Shown here: piece by piece, positions 44,689-56,656 of the stretch
How positions within the stretch are numbered: the first letter of the stretch is position 1
Layout: each line of letters starts with the position of its first letter
Position numbers and translations under genes: made by a program
Assembly (NCBI RefSeq): GCF_020010925.1
Contig: NZ_JAGJBZ010000002.1
Coordinates: 496,001 to 560,000 of the forward strand
DNA length: 64,000 bases
Reading direction: 5' to 3'
Origin: Streptomyces griseiscabiei
GTDB taxonomy: Bacteria > Actinomycetota > Actinomycetes > Streptomycetales > Streptomycetaceae
Notes under the pieces: generated by a model
Databases searched by the model: none
Told to the model about the DNA's origin: nothing
The model's input: only the letters and a program-made list of their open reading frames with translations

Positions 44689-46454
44689 CGTACGACCTCC
44701 GCGTCCGTCTCTGTCTCTGTCCCTGTCTCTGTCCCTGGGGCGCCGGTGCCGTCCGTCTCCCCCGCGTCCCGCGCCACCAGCGCCCGGTATCCCGGTTCCG
44801 CCGCGAGGAGTTCACGGTGGGTGCCGGTCGCCGCGACCTTGCCGTCGACCAGGTGGAGAACGAGGTCCGCGTGGTCGAGGACCAGCGGCGAGGTGGTGGT
44901 GACCAGGGTCGTACGGCCCGCGCGGGCGGCCCGCAGCCGCTGGGCGACGCGGGCCTCGGTGTGCGCGTCGAGCGCCGAGGTCGGCTCCACGGCGAGCAGG
45001 ATCTCCGGGTCGGCCAGCAGCGCCCGCGCCAGCCGTACCCGCTGCCGCTGGCCGCCGGAGAGATTCCGGCCGAGCGCGTCGACCGCCGAGTCCAGGCCGT
45101 CCGGCAGACCCTGCACGATGTCCTCGGCCACGGCCGCGTGGAGCGCCCGCCCGGCCGTCGCGTCGTCCGGGGCGCCCCGTCCGCCGCCGAGGACCTCGCG
45201 GAGCCGGCCCGCGAACAGGTCCGCCTCGTGGTCCGCGACCAGGATCCGCTCCCGGACCTGCGCCAGCGGGATCGCGTCGAGCGGGGTTCCGCCCCAGGTC
45301 ACCGCGGTCGGCGCGTAGCGGCCGAGCCGGTCCACCACCGCCGTCGCCTCGGCCGGCCGGCCGGCGGCCAGCGCCACCAGCCGCCCCGGCGGCACCCGGA
45401 CGCCCGAGTCGGGATCGTGCAGTGCCGAGGGCTCGGCGGGCGCGTACGCGGTGCCGTGGTCCGGCAGCGGCTCCAGGCTCAGGAACCGGATGACCCGCCG
45501 CGCGGCCACCACCCCGCGGCTCAGCTCGTACCCCCAGTCGACGAAGTACGACACCGGCCTCACCAGCACCGTCACGAACCCGAACACCGACACCAACTCA
45601 CCCACGGTGATGGCCCCCTGGGCGGCGAGCCGGGCCGCCAGCCAGGTCACCACCGCCAGGAACACCGTCGGCAGCCCCAGCCCGAGCGCCTGCATCCAGC
45701 TGGTCACCGCCCCCACCCGGTACCCCTGCGCCCGCAGCCGCCGCGAGTCCCGGTGGAACGCGTCGGCCACCAGCCCCTTGCCGCCGAGCCCGCCCAGGAC
45801 CCGCAGCCCGCCCGCGAGATCCGCGATCCGCGCGGTCAGCACGCCCTGCCGCTCCCGGTACTCCGTCTCCGCGCCCTGCAGCCGCCGCATCAACGGCCCC
45901 ACGACCACGGCCAGCAGCGGCATCCCGAGCAGCACGACGGCCGCGATGGGCAGCGAGACCGACACGAGCAGCCCGGCGACCACCAGATACGCGGCGAGCG
46001 CGCCGACCCCCGGCCCGATGACCGTCAGCGAGGTGGAGATCGTGTTGACGTCGCCCACCCCGATGGTGACGACCTCCCCGGCACCGACACGCCGCGGCAG
46101 CGCGGCCCCCAGCCGGACGGCGTGCGCCATCACCACCTTCACCGTGCGGAAGTTGGCGTCCATCCGCACCCGGGTCATCGTGCGGTGGCGCATGACGCTC
46201 AGCCAGGCGTTGAACGCGCCCACGCCGAAGAGGGCGGCCGTCCAGCCGACGAGGGCGCCGCGGTCGCCCGGTGCCAGACCCTCGTCGATCGCGCGGGAGA
46301 GCAGGTACGGGGTGGCCGCGAGCAGCACCATCCATACACAGGAGATGAGGGAGCCGAGGGCGGAGCGGCCCGCCTGCCGCTTGACCAGCCACCACAGATA
46401 GCGGGCGCCGCCCCGGAGGTCGGGGGTGCCGGGGTCCTCGTACGCGTTGATCAT
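44685..46454 (-). CDS. ABC exporter half-transporter with destroyed Walker A and B
   Basis: Protein of 589 residues with membrane domain then ATPase. Where Walker A is expected the sequence is [20 protein letters not shown], with no GxxGxGK(S/T). Walker B reads [13 protein letters not shown], with Val in place of Asp, and the switch His is missing ([14 protein letters not shown]). The signature [16 protein letters not shown] is perfect. It can therefore supply the signature to the partner site but cannot bind ATP normally itself. The C-terminus is a [12 protein letters not shown] tail. It begins 44 bp after the preceding exporter gene, so all four ABC genes probably form one operon. Confidence 0.92.
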   Translation of the reverse strand: MINAYEDPGTPDLRGGARYLWWLVKRQAGRSALGSLISCVWMVLLAATPYLLSRAIDEGLAPGDRGALVGWTAALFGVGAFNAWLSVMRHRTMTRVRMDANFRTVKVVMAHAVRLGAALPRRVGAGEVVTIGVGDVNTISTSLTVIGPGVGALAAYLVVAGLLVSVSLPIAAVVLLGMPLLAVVVGPLMRRLQGAETEYRERQGVLTARIADLAGGLRVLGGLGGKGLVADAFHRDSRRLRAQGYRVGAVTSWMQALGLGLPTVFLAVVTWLAARLAAQGAITVGELVSVFGFVTVLVRPVSYFVDWGYELSRGVVAARRVIRFLSLEPLPDHGTAYAPAEPSALHDPDSGVRVPPGRLVALAAGRPAEATAVVDRLGRYAPTAVTWGGTPLDAIPLAQVRERILVADHEADLFAGRLREVLGGGRGAPDDATAGRALHAAVAEDIVQGLPDGLDSAVDALGRNLSGGQRQRVRLARALLADPEILLAVEPTSALDAHTEARVAQRLRAARAGRTTLVTTTSPLVLDHADLVLHLVDGKVAATGTHRELLAAEPGYRALVARDAGETDGTGAPGTETGTETETDAEVVR

Positions 46455-46498
46455 CGGCCCCCGGTTTCTGTGTGTGGTGTGTCGTGTTCCGGCCGCGG

Positions 46499-48442
46499 CT
46501 ACGCCAGGCTGTCGCGCCAGGCCCGGTGCAGGTCCGCGAAGCGGCCCGTGCCCGCGATCAGGTCCGCCGGGCTGCCGTCCTCCACGACCCGCCCGTGTTC
46601 CATCACCAGGACCCGGTCGGCGATCTCCACCGTCGACAGACGGTGGGCGATCACCACGGCCGTGCGCCCGCGCAGCACCGTCGTCATCGCGCGCTGGACC
46701 GCCCGTTCGCCCGGGATGTCGAGGGAACTGGTCGCCTCGTCCAGGATGAGGACCGCCGGATCGGCGAGCAACGCCCGCGCGAACGCGACGAGTTGGCGCT
46801 GACCGGCGGAGATACGGCCACCGCGCTTGCGTACGTCGGTGTCGTAGCCGTCGGGCAGGGCGGAGATGAAGTCATGGGCGCCGATGGCCTTGGCGGCACG
46901 CTCGATGTCCTCGCGGGACGCGTCGGGGCTGCCGATGGCGATGTTCTCGGCGACCGTGCCGGAGAACAGGAACGACTCCTGCGTCACCATGATCACCCCG
47001 CGCCGCAGCTCGGGCACCGGGAGGTCGCGCAGATCGACGCCGTCCAGCAGGACCCGCCCGGACGAGGGGTCGTAGAAGCGCGCCACCAGCTTGGCGAGGG
47101 TCGACTTCCCGGCGCCGGTGGAGCCGACCACGGCCACCGTGCTGCCCGCCGCGAGGGTGAGGTCGAAGCGGGGCAGGACCTCACCGCCGGTGCGGTACGC
47201 GAACCGCACGTCGTCGAAGACCACCTCGCGGCCGGGGAGCGCGGACGAGGCCGCCGCCGGAAGCTCCTTCGGCTCGGCCGGCTCCGGGACCGACGGGGTC
47301 TGGGCCAGCAGACCCGCGATCTTCTCCAGCGAGGCCGCCGCCGACTGGTAGGAGTTCAGGAACATGCCGAGCCGGTCGATCGGGTCGTACAGCCGCCGCA
47401 GATACAGCACCGCCGCCGCCAGCACCCCCAGCGCCAGCGACTCCGAGGCGACCCGGTACGCGCCCCACAGCACGATCGCCGCGACCGTGATGTTGGCGAC
47501 GACACGGGAGCAGACCACATAGCGGGCCATCTCCAGGATCGCGTCGCCGTTCCTGCGCTCGTGGTGGCTGTTGAGGGCGTTGAACTCGGCGTCGTTGGCG
47601 GCCTCCCGGCGGAACGCCCGCACCGGGCGGATGCCGTTCATCGTCTCCGCGAACTTCACGATCACCGCGGCGATCGCGCTGGACCGGGCCGTGTAGACGC
47701 TCGCGGCGCGCCGCCGGTAGCTCCGCACGAACGCGTACAGCGGCACGAACGAGGCCACCGCCGCCGCGCCCAGCCCGAGGTCCAGCCAGAGCAGCATCGC
47801 CGAGATGTAGACGAAGGCGAGGATCACGCCGATGAGTTCCTGAAGGCCCTCGTCGAGCAGCTCGCGCAGCGACTCGACGTCCGTGGTGGAGCGGGAGATC
47901 AGCCGGCCCGAGGTGTACCGCTCGTGGAAGTCGACGCTCAGCGCCTGCGCGTGCCGGAAGATCCGGCCGCGCAGCTCCAGCAGCACGTCCTGGTTGACCC
48001 GCGCGGACGCCCCGATGAACAGGTACTGCAGCCCGCCGGCCGCCAGCGCGCACGCCAGATAGCCGGCCGCCACCGCGATCAGCGGCCCGTGCCGGCCGTC
48101 CCGCAGCGCCGGTACGGCACTGTCGATGGCGTACGCCACCAGCAGCGGGCCCGCCTGTACGGCCGCCTGCTGGAGCAGCAGCAGCACGCTCGCCATGACG
48201 ACGCGGGCCCGCATCGGCGCGAGCAGGGAGCGCAGCAGGGCGAGGGTGGCGCCGGGGGGAGTGGGGAGGTCGTCGTGGTCGAAGGGGTCGTCGGCGGGGG
48301 CCCGGGGGGTGGTGGACCGGTCGTCCGCGGGCTTCACCAAGGACGTCGTCCCGCCGGGCTCCCCGCCCGGCTTCCCGCCCGAGGCCCCCTCCGGCTCCTT
48401 GTCCGGTTCCTTGTCCGCCGCGGTGGTCGTGGGCGCCGTCAT
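46499..48442 (-). CDS. ABC exporter half-transporter (canonical ATPase, ISAGQ signature)
   Basis: Protein of 647 residues. A charged, Gly/Pro-rich N-terminal 60 residues precede the six-helix domain. ATPase motifs: Walker [20 protein letters not shown]-loop MVTQESFLF, signature [17 protein letters not shown] (Ala for the second Gly of LSGGQ), Walker [14 protein letters not shown] with catalytic Glu, His in [14 protein letters not shown]. The start overlaps the stop of the upstream half-transporter by 4 bp (ATGA), so these two are the obvious heterodimer. Confidence 0.94.
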   Translation of the reverse strand: MTAPTTTAADKEPDKEPEGASGGKPGGEPGGTTSLVKPADDRSTTPRAPADDPFDHDDLPTPPGATLALLRSLLAPMRARVVMASVLLLLQQAAVQAGPLLVAYAIDSAVPALRDGRHGPLIAVAAGYLACALAAGGLQYLFIGASARVNQDVLLELRGRIFRHAQALSVDFHERYTSGRLISRSTTDVESLRELLDEGLQELIGVILAFVYISAMLLWLDLGLGAAAVASFVPLYAFVRSYRRRAASVYTARSSAIAAVIVKFAETMNGIRPVRAFRREAANDAEFNALNSHHERRNGDAILEMARYVVCSRVVANITVAAIVLWGAYRVASESLALGVLAAAVLYLRRLYDPIDRLGMFLNSYQSAAASLEKIAGLLAQTPSVPEPAEPKELPAAASSALPGREVVFDDVRFAYRTGGEVLPRFDLTLAAGSTVAVVGSTGAGKSTLAKLVARFYDPSSGRVLLDGVDLRDLPVPELRRGVIMVTQESFLFSGTVAENIAIGSPDASREDIERAAKAIGAHDFISALPDGYDTDVRKRGGRISAGQRQLVAFARALLADPAVLILDEATSSLDIPGERAVQRAMTTVLRGRTAVVIAHRLSTVEIADRVLVMEHGRVVEDGSPADLIAGTGRFADLHRAWRDSLA

Positions 48443-50280
48443 CGCTCGTCCCCCTCCTCGGTCCCGGACATCAGACGGGTGTACTCCGTGTTCGTGCGCA
48501 GCAGTTCCTGATGGGTGCCCACCGCCGTGATCCGGCCGCCGGAGAGCAGCGCCACACGGTCGGCGAGCAGGACGGTCGACGGGCGGTGCGCCACGATCAG
48601 CGCGGTCGTCTCCGCGAGCACCCGGCGCAGCGCGGCCTCCACCGCCGCCTCCGTGTGCACGTCCAGCGCGGACAGCGGGTCGTCGAGGACCAGGAAGCGG
48701 GGTCTGCCGACCACCGCCCGCGCGAGCGCCAGGCGCTGCCGCTGGCCGCCGGAGAGGCTGAGCCCCTGCTCGCCGACCTGGGTGGCGGTGCCGCCGGGGA
48801 GCGCGTGCGCGAACTCCGCCTGGGCGATGGCCAGGGCGCGGTCCAGCTCGGCTTCGCCCGCCTCGTCCCCGGCGCCCATGAGGACGTTCTCGCCGACCGT
48901 CGCCGAGAAGAGGGTGGGCTCCTCGAAGGCGACGGCCACCAGGGCGCGCAGCGACTCCCGGGGCATCGCGGCGATGTCGTGACCGTCCAGGGTGATGCGG
49001 CCGGACGTGATCTCGTGCAGCCGGGGGACGAGGGCGGTGAGGGTGGTCTTGCCGGAGCCGGTCGCGCCGACCAGCGCCATCGACTCGCCGGGGCGGATGT
49101 GCAGGTCGATGTGGGCGAGGGTGGGGGTGGTGCCGGGGGCCGCGTCCGGGTAGCGGAAGGTGACGTCGTGGAACCGGAGCCCGCCCTCCGCGGGCGCGAG
49201 CGCCGGGCCGGCGGACCCCTTGGGCCCGCTGGACTCCGGCTTCTCGTCCATCACCTCGAAATACCGCTCCGTCGCCGTCGCCGCCTCCTGGCTCATCGCC
49301 AGCAGGAAGCCGATCGAGTCGACGGGCCAGCGCAGCGCGAGCGCGGTGGAGAGGAAGGCGACCAGCGTGCCGGCCGAGAGCACTCCGTCCGCGACCTGGA
49401 CCACACCCAGCACCAGCGCCGCCCCGATCGCCAGCTCGGGCAGCGTGATGATGACGCCCCAGATCACCGACAGCAGGCGGGCCTTGCGCAGTTCCGTCCC
49501 CCGCAGCGTCCGCGACAGCTCACGGAACGCGCGCGCCTGGCTGCGGTGCCGCCCGAACCCCTTGATGATGCGGATCCCGAGCACGCTCTCCTCGACGACC
49601 GTGGTGAGGTCGCCCACCTGGTCCTGGGCGAGCCGCGCGACCGCCGCGTACTTCCGCTCGAAGAGGACACAGGTGACGATCACCGGGACCGCGGGCCCCA
49701 GGATGACCAGCCCCAGCGTCCAGTCCTGGAGCAGCATGATGATCACACCGACCACGATGGTCACCGCGTTGACCAGCAGGAACGTCAGCGGGAACGCGAG
49801 GAACATCCGCAGCAGCATCAGATCGGTCGTGCCGCGCGACAGCAGCTGCCCGGAGGCCCAGCGGTCGTGGAAGGCGACCGGCAGACGCTGCAGATGGCGG
49901 TAGAGGTCCGCCCGCATCGACGCCTCGACCCCGGCGAGGGGCCGCGCCACCAGCCAGCGCCTGAGCCCGAACAGCAGCGCCTCGGTGAGCCCGAGCAGCA
50001 GCAGGTACAGCGCCCCGAGCCAGACGCCCGCCGGGTCCCGGTCGGCGACCGGCCCGTCCACCATCCACTTCAGGACGAGCGGGATGACCAGGCCCACGCA
50101 CGAGGCGATGACCGCCACGAACGCGGCGACGGACAGCCGCGCCCGCACGGGCCGCACGTACGGCCACAGTCGCAGCAGTGTCCGTACGGCGGACCGCCGC
50201 TCGGCCCGCGCGTCCTTCGTGGCCTGCTCGGGTTCCTGGGTCGGGTCGGGTTCCTCGGCGGTTGCACGTGTCGTGGGCAT
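48439..50280 (-). CDS. ABC exporter half-transporter with Glu-to-Asp catalytic change
   Basis: Protein of 613 residues, first gene of the four-gene exporter operon. Walker A VGATGSGKTTLTALVPRL, signature [18 protein letters not shown] (perfect), Walker B RFLVLDDPLSALD with Asp where the catalytic Glu belongs, His in ALIVAHRPSTVLLAD. Such a DD pair is typical of the degenerate site in heterodimeric exporters. The membrane domain has six helices starting near RLSVAAFVAVIASCVGLVIPLVL. The promoter must lie in the 206-bp divergent region shared with the ABC-2 genes. Confidence 0.94.
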   Translation of the reverse strand: MPTTRATAEEPDPTQEPEQATKDARAERRSAVRTLLRLWPYVRPVRARLSVAAFVAVIASCVGLVIPLVLKWMVDGPVADRDPAGVWLGALYLLLLGLTEALLFGLRRWLVARPLAGVEASMRADLYRHLQRLPVAFHDRWASGQLLSRGTTDLMLLRMFLAFPLTFLLVNAVTIVVGVIIMLLQDWTLGLVILGPAVPVIVTCVLFERKYAAVARLAQDQVGDLTTVVEESVLGIRIIKGFGRHRSQARAFRELSRTLRGTELRKARLLSVIWGVIITLPELAIGAALVLGVVQVADGVLSAGTLVAFLSTALALRWPVDSIGFLLAMSQEAATATERYFEVMDEKPESSGPKGSAGPALAPAEGGLRFHDVTFRYPDAAPGTTPTLAHIDLHIRPGESMALVGATGSGKTTLTALVPRLHEITSGRITLDGHDIAAMPRESLRALVAVAFEEPTLFSATVGENVLMGAGDEAGEAELDRALAIAQAEFAHALPGGTATQVGEQGLSLSGGQRQRLALARAVVGRPRFLVLDDPLSALDVHTEAAVEAALRRVLAETTALIVAHRPSTVLLADRVALLSGGRITAVGTHQELLRTNTEYTRLMSGTEEGDER

Positions 50281-50486
50281 CAGCAGCGAGCCTACGGATC
50301 GGCACTGACAACGCCCACCGAGTTTTGGCCGGACCGCGCTCGGCCGCGAGTCCTACGACCCGCGCGGGGTACGGGGGCGTACGGGGAGTCCGGCGAGGTC
50401 GTAGCGGCGTATCAACCGATCGGCTGATGGCCGTTCGAGCGCGTTGGCCGATGCGGGCACCCGTGCCCGGCCGGGATTCTCGACCC

Positions 50487-51482
50487 ATGGCCCACACATC
50501 GTCCGCACCAGGCTCGCCCACCCGCACCCCGCCCGCCTCCGCCCCCGTCATCGAGGTCACCGACCTCCGCAAGTCCTACGGTGGCCGGAACGTCGTCGAC
50601 GGTGTCTCCTTCACCGTCCAGGAGGGCGAGATCTTCGGGATCCTCGGCCCGAACGGCGCCGGCAAGACCACCACCGTCGAATGCGTCGAGGGACTGCGGG
50701 TGCCCGACGCGGGCCGGGTCCGGGTCGCCGGACTCGACCCGGTCGCCGAGCACGAGGCCACCCGCCGGGTGCTCGGCGCCCAGCTGCAGGAGAGCGAACT
50801 GCAGCCCAAACTCACCGTCCGCGAGGCGCTGGAGCTGTACTCCGCCTTCTACCCGCGCCCGCTCGACTGGCGGCCCCTCGCCGAACGCCTCGGCCTCACC
50901 GACAAGCTCACCACCCGGTTCGCCAAGCTCTCCGGCGGGCAGAAGCAGCGGTTGTTCATCGCGCTCGCGCTGGTCGGCGACCCCCGGATCGTGGTTCTGG
51001 ACGAGCTGACCACCGGCCTCGACCCGCGCGCCCGCCGGGACACCTGGCAGCTGATCGAGGACATCCGCGCGAACGGTGTGACCGTCCTCCTCGTCACCCA
51101 CTTCATGGAGGAGGCACAGCGGCTCTGCGACCGGATCGCCGTGATCGACCAGGGCCGGATCGCGGCGCTGGACACCCCCGCGGGGCTCATCCGCCGCTCG
51201 GCGGGCGCCACCGTCATCAGCTTCACGCCCTCCGCCCCGCTGGACGACCGTGACCTGAACGCGCTGCCCGCGCTCGCGGCGATCGAGCACAAGGACGGCC
51301 GCCTCACCCTCTCCGGCACCGACGAGACCGTCAACGCCGTCCTCACCCTCCTCGCCCGCACCCACATCACCGCCCGGCAACTCCGGGTCACCGACGCCAC
51401 GCTGGACGACGCGTTCCTCGACCTCACCACGGGGACGCGGGAGCAGGGGACGCGCGAGCAGAAGAAGGAGACAGCGGCATGA
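50487..51482 (+). CDS. ABC-2 type exporter ATP-binding protein
   Basis: Protein of 331 residues, DrrA/CcmA-like. Walker A ILGPNGAGKTTTVECVEGL, signature KLSGGQKQRLFIALAL, Walker B IVVLDELTTGLDPRARR, His in VLLVTHFMEEAQRLCDR. Note DELTTGLD rather than the usual DEPTTGLD. The C-terminal 90 residues are a regulatory domain common in this class. ATG 50487 precedes the short Ser/Pro-rich lead; longer frames overlap the divergent gene. It overlaps the permease gene by 4 bp. Confidence 0.93.
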   Translation: MAHTSSAPGSPTRTPPASAPVIEVTDLRKSYGGRNVVDGVSFTVQEGEIFGILGPNGAGKTTTVECVEGLRVPDAGRVRVAGLDPVAEHEATRRVLGAQLQESELQPKLTVREALELYSAFYPRPLDWRPLAERLGLTDKLTTRFAKLSGGQKQRLFIALALVGDPRIVVLDELTTGLDPRARRDTWQLIEDIRANGVTVLLVTHFMEEAQRLCDRIAVIDQGRIAALDTPAGLIRRSAGATVISFTPSAPLDDRDLNALPALAAIEHKDGRLTLSGTDETVNAVLTLLARTHITARQLRVTDATLDDAFLDLTTGTREQGTREQKKETAA

Positions 51483-52231
51483 GCGGCATCACCCTCGTCG
51501 ACACGGCCGTCCTGCGGACCGAGATACGGCTCTTCCGCCGCGAACCCGGCAGCCTCTTCTGGATCCTGGTGTTCCCCACCCTCCTCCTCGTGATCCTCGG
51601 CTCGATCCCGTCCTTCCGCGAGGCCGACCCGGCCTTCGGCGGACTGCGCCCGGTCGACGGCTATGTCCCGGTGAGCGTGCTGCTCGGCCTGATCGTCGGC
51701 GGGGTGCAGGCGATGCCGCAGACCCTCACCGGCTACCGCGAACACGGTGTCCTGCGCCGGATGTCCACGACCCCGGTCCGGCCCGTCGCCCTGCTGTCCG
51801 CCCAGATGTTCCTGTACGGCGGTGCCGCCCTGCTGTCGGCGCTGCTCGCCCTCGCGGTCGGCCGCCTCGCCTTCGACGTACGGGTGCCCGAGCAGCCCCT
51901 CGGCTACGCGGTGGCCCTGCTGCTGGCCGTCCTGGTCGCCCTCGCGCTGGGGGCCGTGATCTCGGCCGTGTCCCGCACCACGAGGATCTCGGCGGCGATC
52001 GGCTCCGCCGTGTTCTTCCCGGCGATGTTCTGCGCGGGGGTGTGGATGCCGGTGCAGACCATGCCGGACGTCCTGGCCCGGTCCGTCGGCTGGACCCCGT
52101 TCGGCGCGGCGGCCCAGGCACTGAACGAGGCGGCGGCGGGCGACTGGCCCGGCTGGGACCACCTCGGCGTCGTCGCCGCCTGGACGGTGCTGCTCACCTG
52201 CGCGGCGTCGCGCTGGTTCCGCTGGGAATAG
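51479..52231 (+). CDS. ABC-2 type exporter permease
   Basis: Protein of 250 residues with six likely helices (LFWILVFPTLLLVILGSIP, VSVLLGLIVGG, LLSAQMFLYGGAALLSALLALAVG, GYAVALLLAVLVALALGAVISAV, AAIGSAVFFPAMFCAGVW, VVAAWTVLLTCAA). It is the membrane partner of the preceding ATPase. The following sensor kinase and regulator suggest the four genes are one unit, resembling LiaFSR/DesKR-type arrangements where the two-component system controls the exporter. Confidence 0.92.
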   Translation: MSGITLVDTAVLRTEIRLFRREPGSLFWILVFPTLLLVILGSIPSFREADPAFGGLRPVDGYVPVSVLLGLIVGGVQAMPQTLTGYREHGVLRRMSTTPVRPVALLSAQMFLYGGAALLSALLALAVGRLAFDVRVPEQPLGYAVALLLAVLVALALGAVISAVSRTTRISAAIGSAVFFPAMFCAGVWMPVQTMPDVLARSVGWTPFGAAAQALNEAAAGDWPGWDHLGVVAAWTVLLTCAASRWFRWE

Positions 52232-52283
52232 GCGCGAGGCGATGTGGCACGAGCCCGTGCGGGCTCCCGTGCAGACTGGGGAG

Positions 52284-53558
52284 ATGACCGTGACCGCGGC
52301 TGACCGGCACATCGAGCGGCGCTGGGACCAGTTCCACACCTGGGGGCCCTACGGGCTGCTCGGCGTCAGCACCGTCCTCGCCGTCGCCACCAGCGAACTG
52401 CTGACCGACGCCGCCGAGTGGTACGCCGCCGGGGCCCTGCTCCTCGCCGCCGTCCTGCTCCAGGTGGGGTGGCACCTCGCCCAGCCCCGGCGGACCGGCC
52501 GACGCTGCCGGACCCCGTCCCCCGCCGGAACGCTGTACTACATCCTCCGCTGGGCCATCGCCTTCGCCCTCACCTGGATCAACCCGTTCTTCGCGTTCTA
52601 CGCCGCCACCGGCTACATGGACGCCGACGAACTGATCCCGGGCCGGTGGCGGCGGCTCGGCCTGTTCGCCAGCGCGGTCACCGTGGCGGGCGCGCAGGCC
52701 GGCGGGCTGCCGCCGACCGGCCCGGCCCACTGGGTCGTGTTCGCCGCCCTCCTCGGGGCCAACTCCGGGCTGCAGATGGCGATCGCCCATCTCACCGAGC
52801 AGGAGGAGAAGCGGACCCGCGAGCGCACCGCGACCATCGCCGAACTCGAACGCACCAACACGGCGCTGCAGCAGGCCCTCGACGAGAACGCCGCGCTGCA
52901 CGCCCAACTCCTCGTCCAGGCGAGGGAGGCCGGGGTCGCCGACGAACGGCGGCGGCTGGCCGCCGAGATCCACGACACCATCGCCCAGGGCCTGACCGGC
53001 ATCATCGCCCAGCTCCAGGTCGTGGCGAACGCCCCCGACCTGGACCTCGCCCGCACCCATCTGGCCCGCGCCTCGGACCTGGCCCGCCACAGCCTCGGCG
53101 AGGCCCGCCGCTCCGTGCACAACCTCGCCCCGGTCGCCCTGGAGCACGACGGGCTGCCCGAGGCCCTGAAGAAGACGGTCACGGAGTGGGCCGAACGCAC
53201 GGGAGTCCGGGCCGAGTTCACGGCCACCGGACGCGTGGAACCCCTCCACGACGAGGTCTCGGCGACCCTTCTGCGCATCGCCCAGGAAGCCCTGTCGAAC
53301 GCGGCCCGGCACGCCGCCGCGGGCCGCGTCGGCGTCACCCTCACCTTCCTCGGCGACGAGGTCATCCTCGACATCCGCGACGACGGCCACGGCTTCGACC
53401 CGCTCGCCGTCCCCGAACGCACCAGCAGCGGCGGCTTCGGCCTCGCCGGGATGCGCGTGCGCGCCGAACGCATCGCCGGCACCCTCACCGTCGAGTCCGA
53501 ACCGGGCCACGGCACGGCCCTGTCGGCTCGCGTACCGTTGGTCCGCCATGACCCGTGA
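52284..53558 (+). CDS. NarL-type sensor histidine kinase
   Basis: About 424 residues from ATG 52284; ATG 52242 in the same frame is an alternative, and neither has an ideally spaced ribosome site. An N-terminal membrane domain with about five to six helices (YGLLGVSTVLAVATSELL onward) is followed by a coiled coil (RTATIAELERTNTALQQALDENAALHAQLL), the HisKA_3 dimerisation helix with phosphoacceptor His in RRLAAEIHDTIAQGLTGII, and the ATPase domain (RIAQEALSNAARHA, DIRDDGHGFDP, GGFGLAGMRVRAE). There is no large external sensor, so it may sense membrane stress or the ABC transporter itself. It overlaps the regulator gene by 11 bp. Confidence 0.93.
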   Translation: MTVTAADRHIERRWDQFHTWGPYGLLGVSTVLAVATSELLTDAAEWYAAGALLLAAVLLQVGWHLAQPRRTGRRCRTPSPAGTLYYILRWAIAFALTWINPFFAFYAATGYMDADELIPGRWRRLGLFASAVTVAGAQAGGLPPTGPAHWVVFAALLGANSGLQMAIAHLTEQEEKRTRERTATIAELERTNTALQQALDENAALHAQLLVQAREAGVADERRRLAAEIHDTIAQGLTGIIAQLQVVANAPDLDLARTHLARASDLARHSLGEARRSVHNLAPVALEHDGLPEALKKTVTEWAERTGVRAEFTATGRVEPLHDEVSATLLRIAQEALSNAARHAAAGRVGVTLTFLGDEVILDIRDDGHGFDPLAVPERTSSGGFGLAGMRVRAERIAGTLTVESEPGHGTALSARVPLVRHDP

Positions 53559-54177
53559 CATCTCCCTTCTGGTCGTCGACGACCATCCCGTCGTACGGGA
53601 CGGTCTGCGCGGCATGTTCGACAACGCCCCCGGCTTCCGCGTGCTCGGCGAGGCGTCGAACGGCGTGGAGGCGGTGGCCCTGACCGCGGCCCTCGACCCC
53701 GACGTGGTCCTGATGGACCTGCGCATGCCGGGCGGCGGCGGGGTCGACGCCATCCGCGAGCTGACCCGCCGCGCGGCCCGCGCGAAGGTCCTCGTCCTCA
53801 CCACGTACGACACCGACTCGGACACCCTCCCCGCGATCGAGGCTGGCGCGACGGGCTATCTGCTGAAGGACGCCCCGAGGGAGGAACTCTTCACGGCGGT
53901 CCGCGCGGCGGCGGAGGGCCGCACCGTCCTCTCCCCGGCCGTCGCCTCCCGCCTGGTCTCGGCCGTCCGCACCCCCGCCCACGAGCCCCTCTCCGCCCGC
54001 GAACGCGAGGTCCTTGCCCTCGTCGCCCGGGGCACCGCCAACCGCGAGATCGCCCGCGAACTCTTCATCAGCGAGGCCACGGTCAAGACCCACCTCACCC
54101 ACCTCTACGCGAAACTGGGCGTCAAGGACCGCGCGGCGGCGGTCGCCAAGGCCTACGAACGGGGCATCCTCGGCTGA
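53548..54177 (+). CDS. NarL/FixJ-family response regulator
   Basis: Protein of 209 residues. Receiver: DD in LLVVDDHPVVRDGL, phosphoacceptor Asp57 in VVLMDLRMPGGGG, Thr in VLVLTTYDTD, Lys in GYLLKDAPREEL. The C-terminal LuxR helix-turn-helix is complete: EPLSAREREVLALVARGTANREIARELFISEATVKTHLTHLYAKLGV. It acts with the kinase encoded immediately upstream; the adjacent ABC-2 exporter is the most likely target. Confidence 0.96.
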   Translation: MTRDISLLVVDDHPVVRDGLRGMFDNAPGFRVLGEASNGVEAVALTAALDPDVVLMDLRMPGGGGVDAIRELTRRAARAKVLVLTTYDTDSDTLPAIEAGATGYLLKDAPREELFTAVRAAAEGRTVLSPAVASRLVSAVRTPAHEPLSAREREVLALVARGTANREIARELFISEATVKTHLTHLYAKLGVKDRAAAVAKAYERGILG

Positions 54178-54236
54178 CCCGCGGACGGCCGCCCCTCAGC
54201 CCGTCAGCCTTCTCGCCCCCTCGCCCCCTCGGCCCC

Positions 54237-56507
<2,271 letters not shown>

Positions 56508-56656
56508 CTCAGGCCTCCCGCGGCTCGTTGAGCGACGGGAAAGGGGAGCAGGGCGTCCCTGCACTGCTCCCCGTCACGTCGTCCTCCCAAGGGTTCTGCC
56601 CAGAGCACGCCTCGCACTCACGTTTCCCGGGGGCGTGCGCCGTCGTTGGGCCGCAC

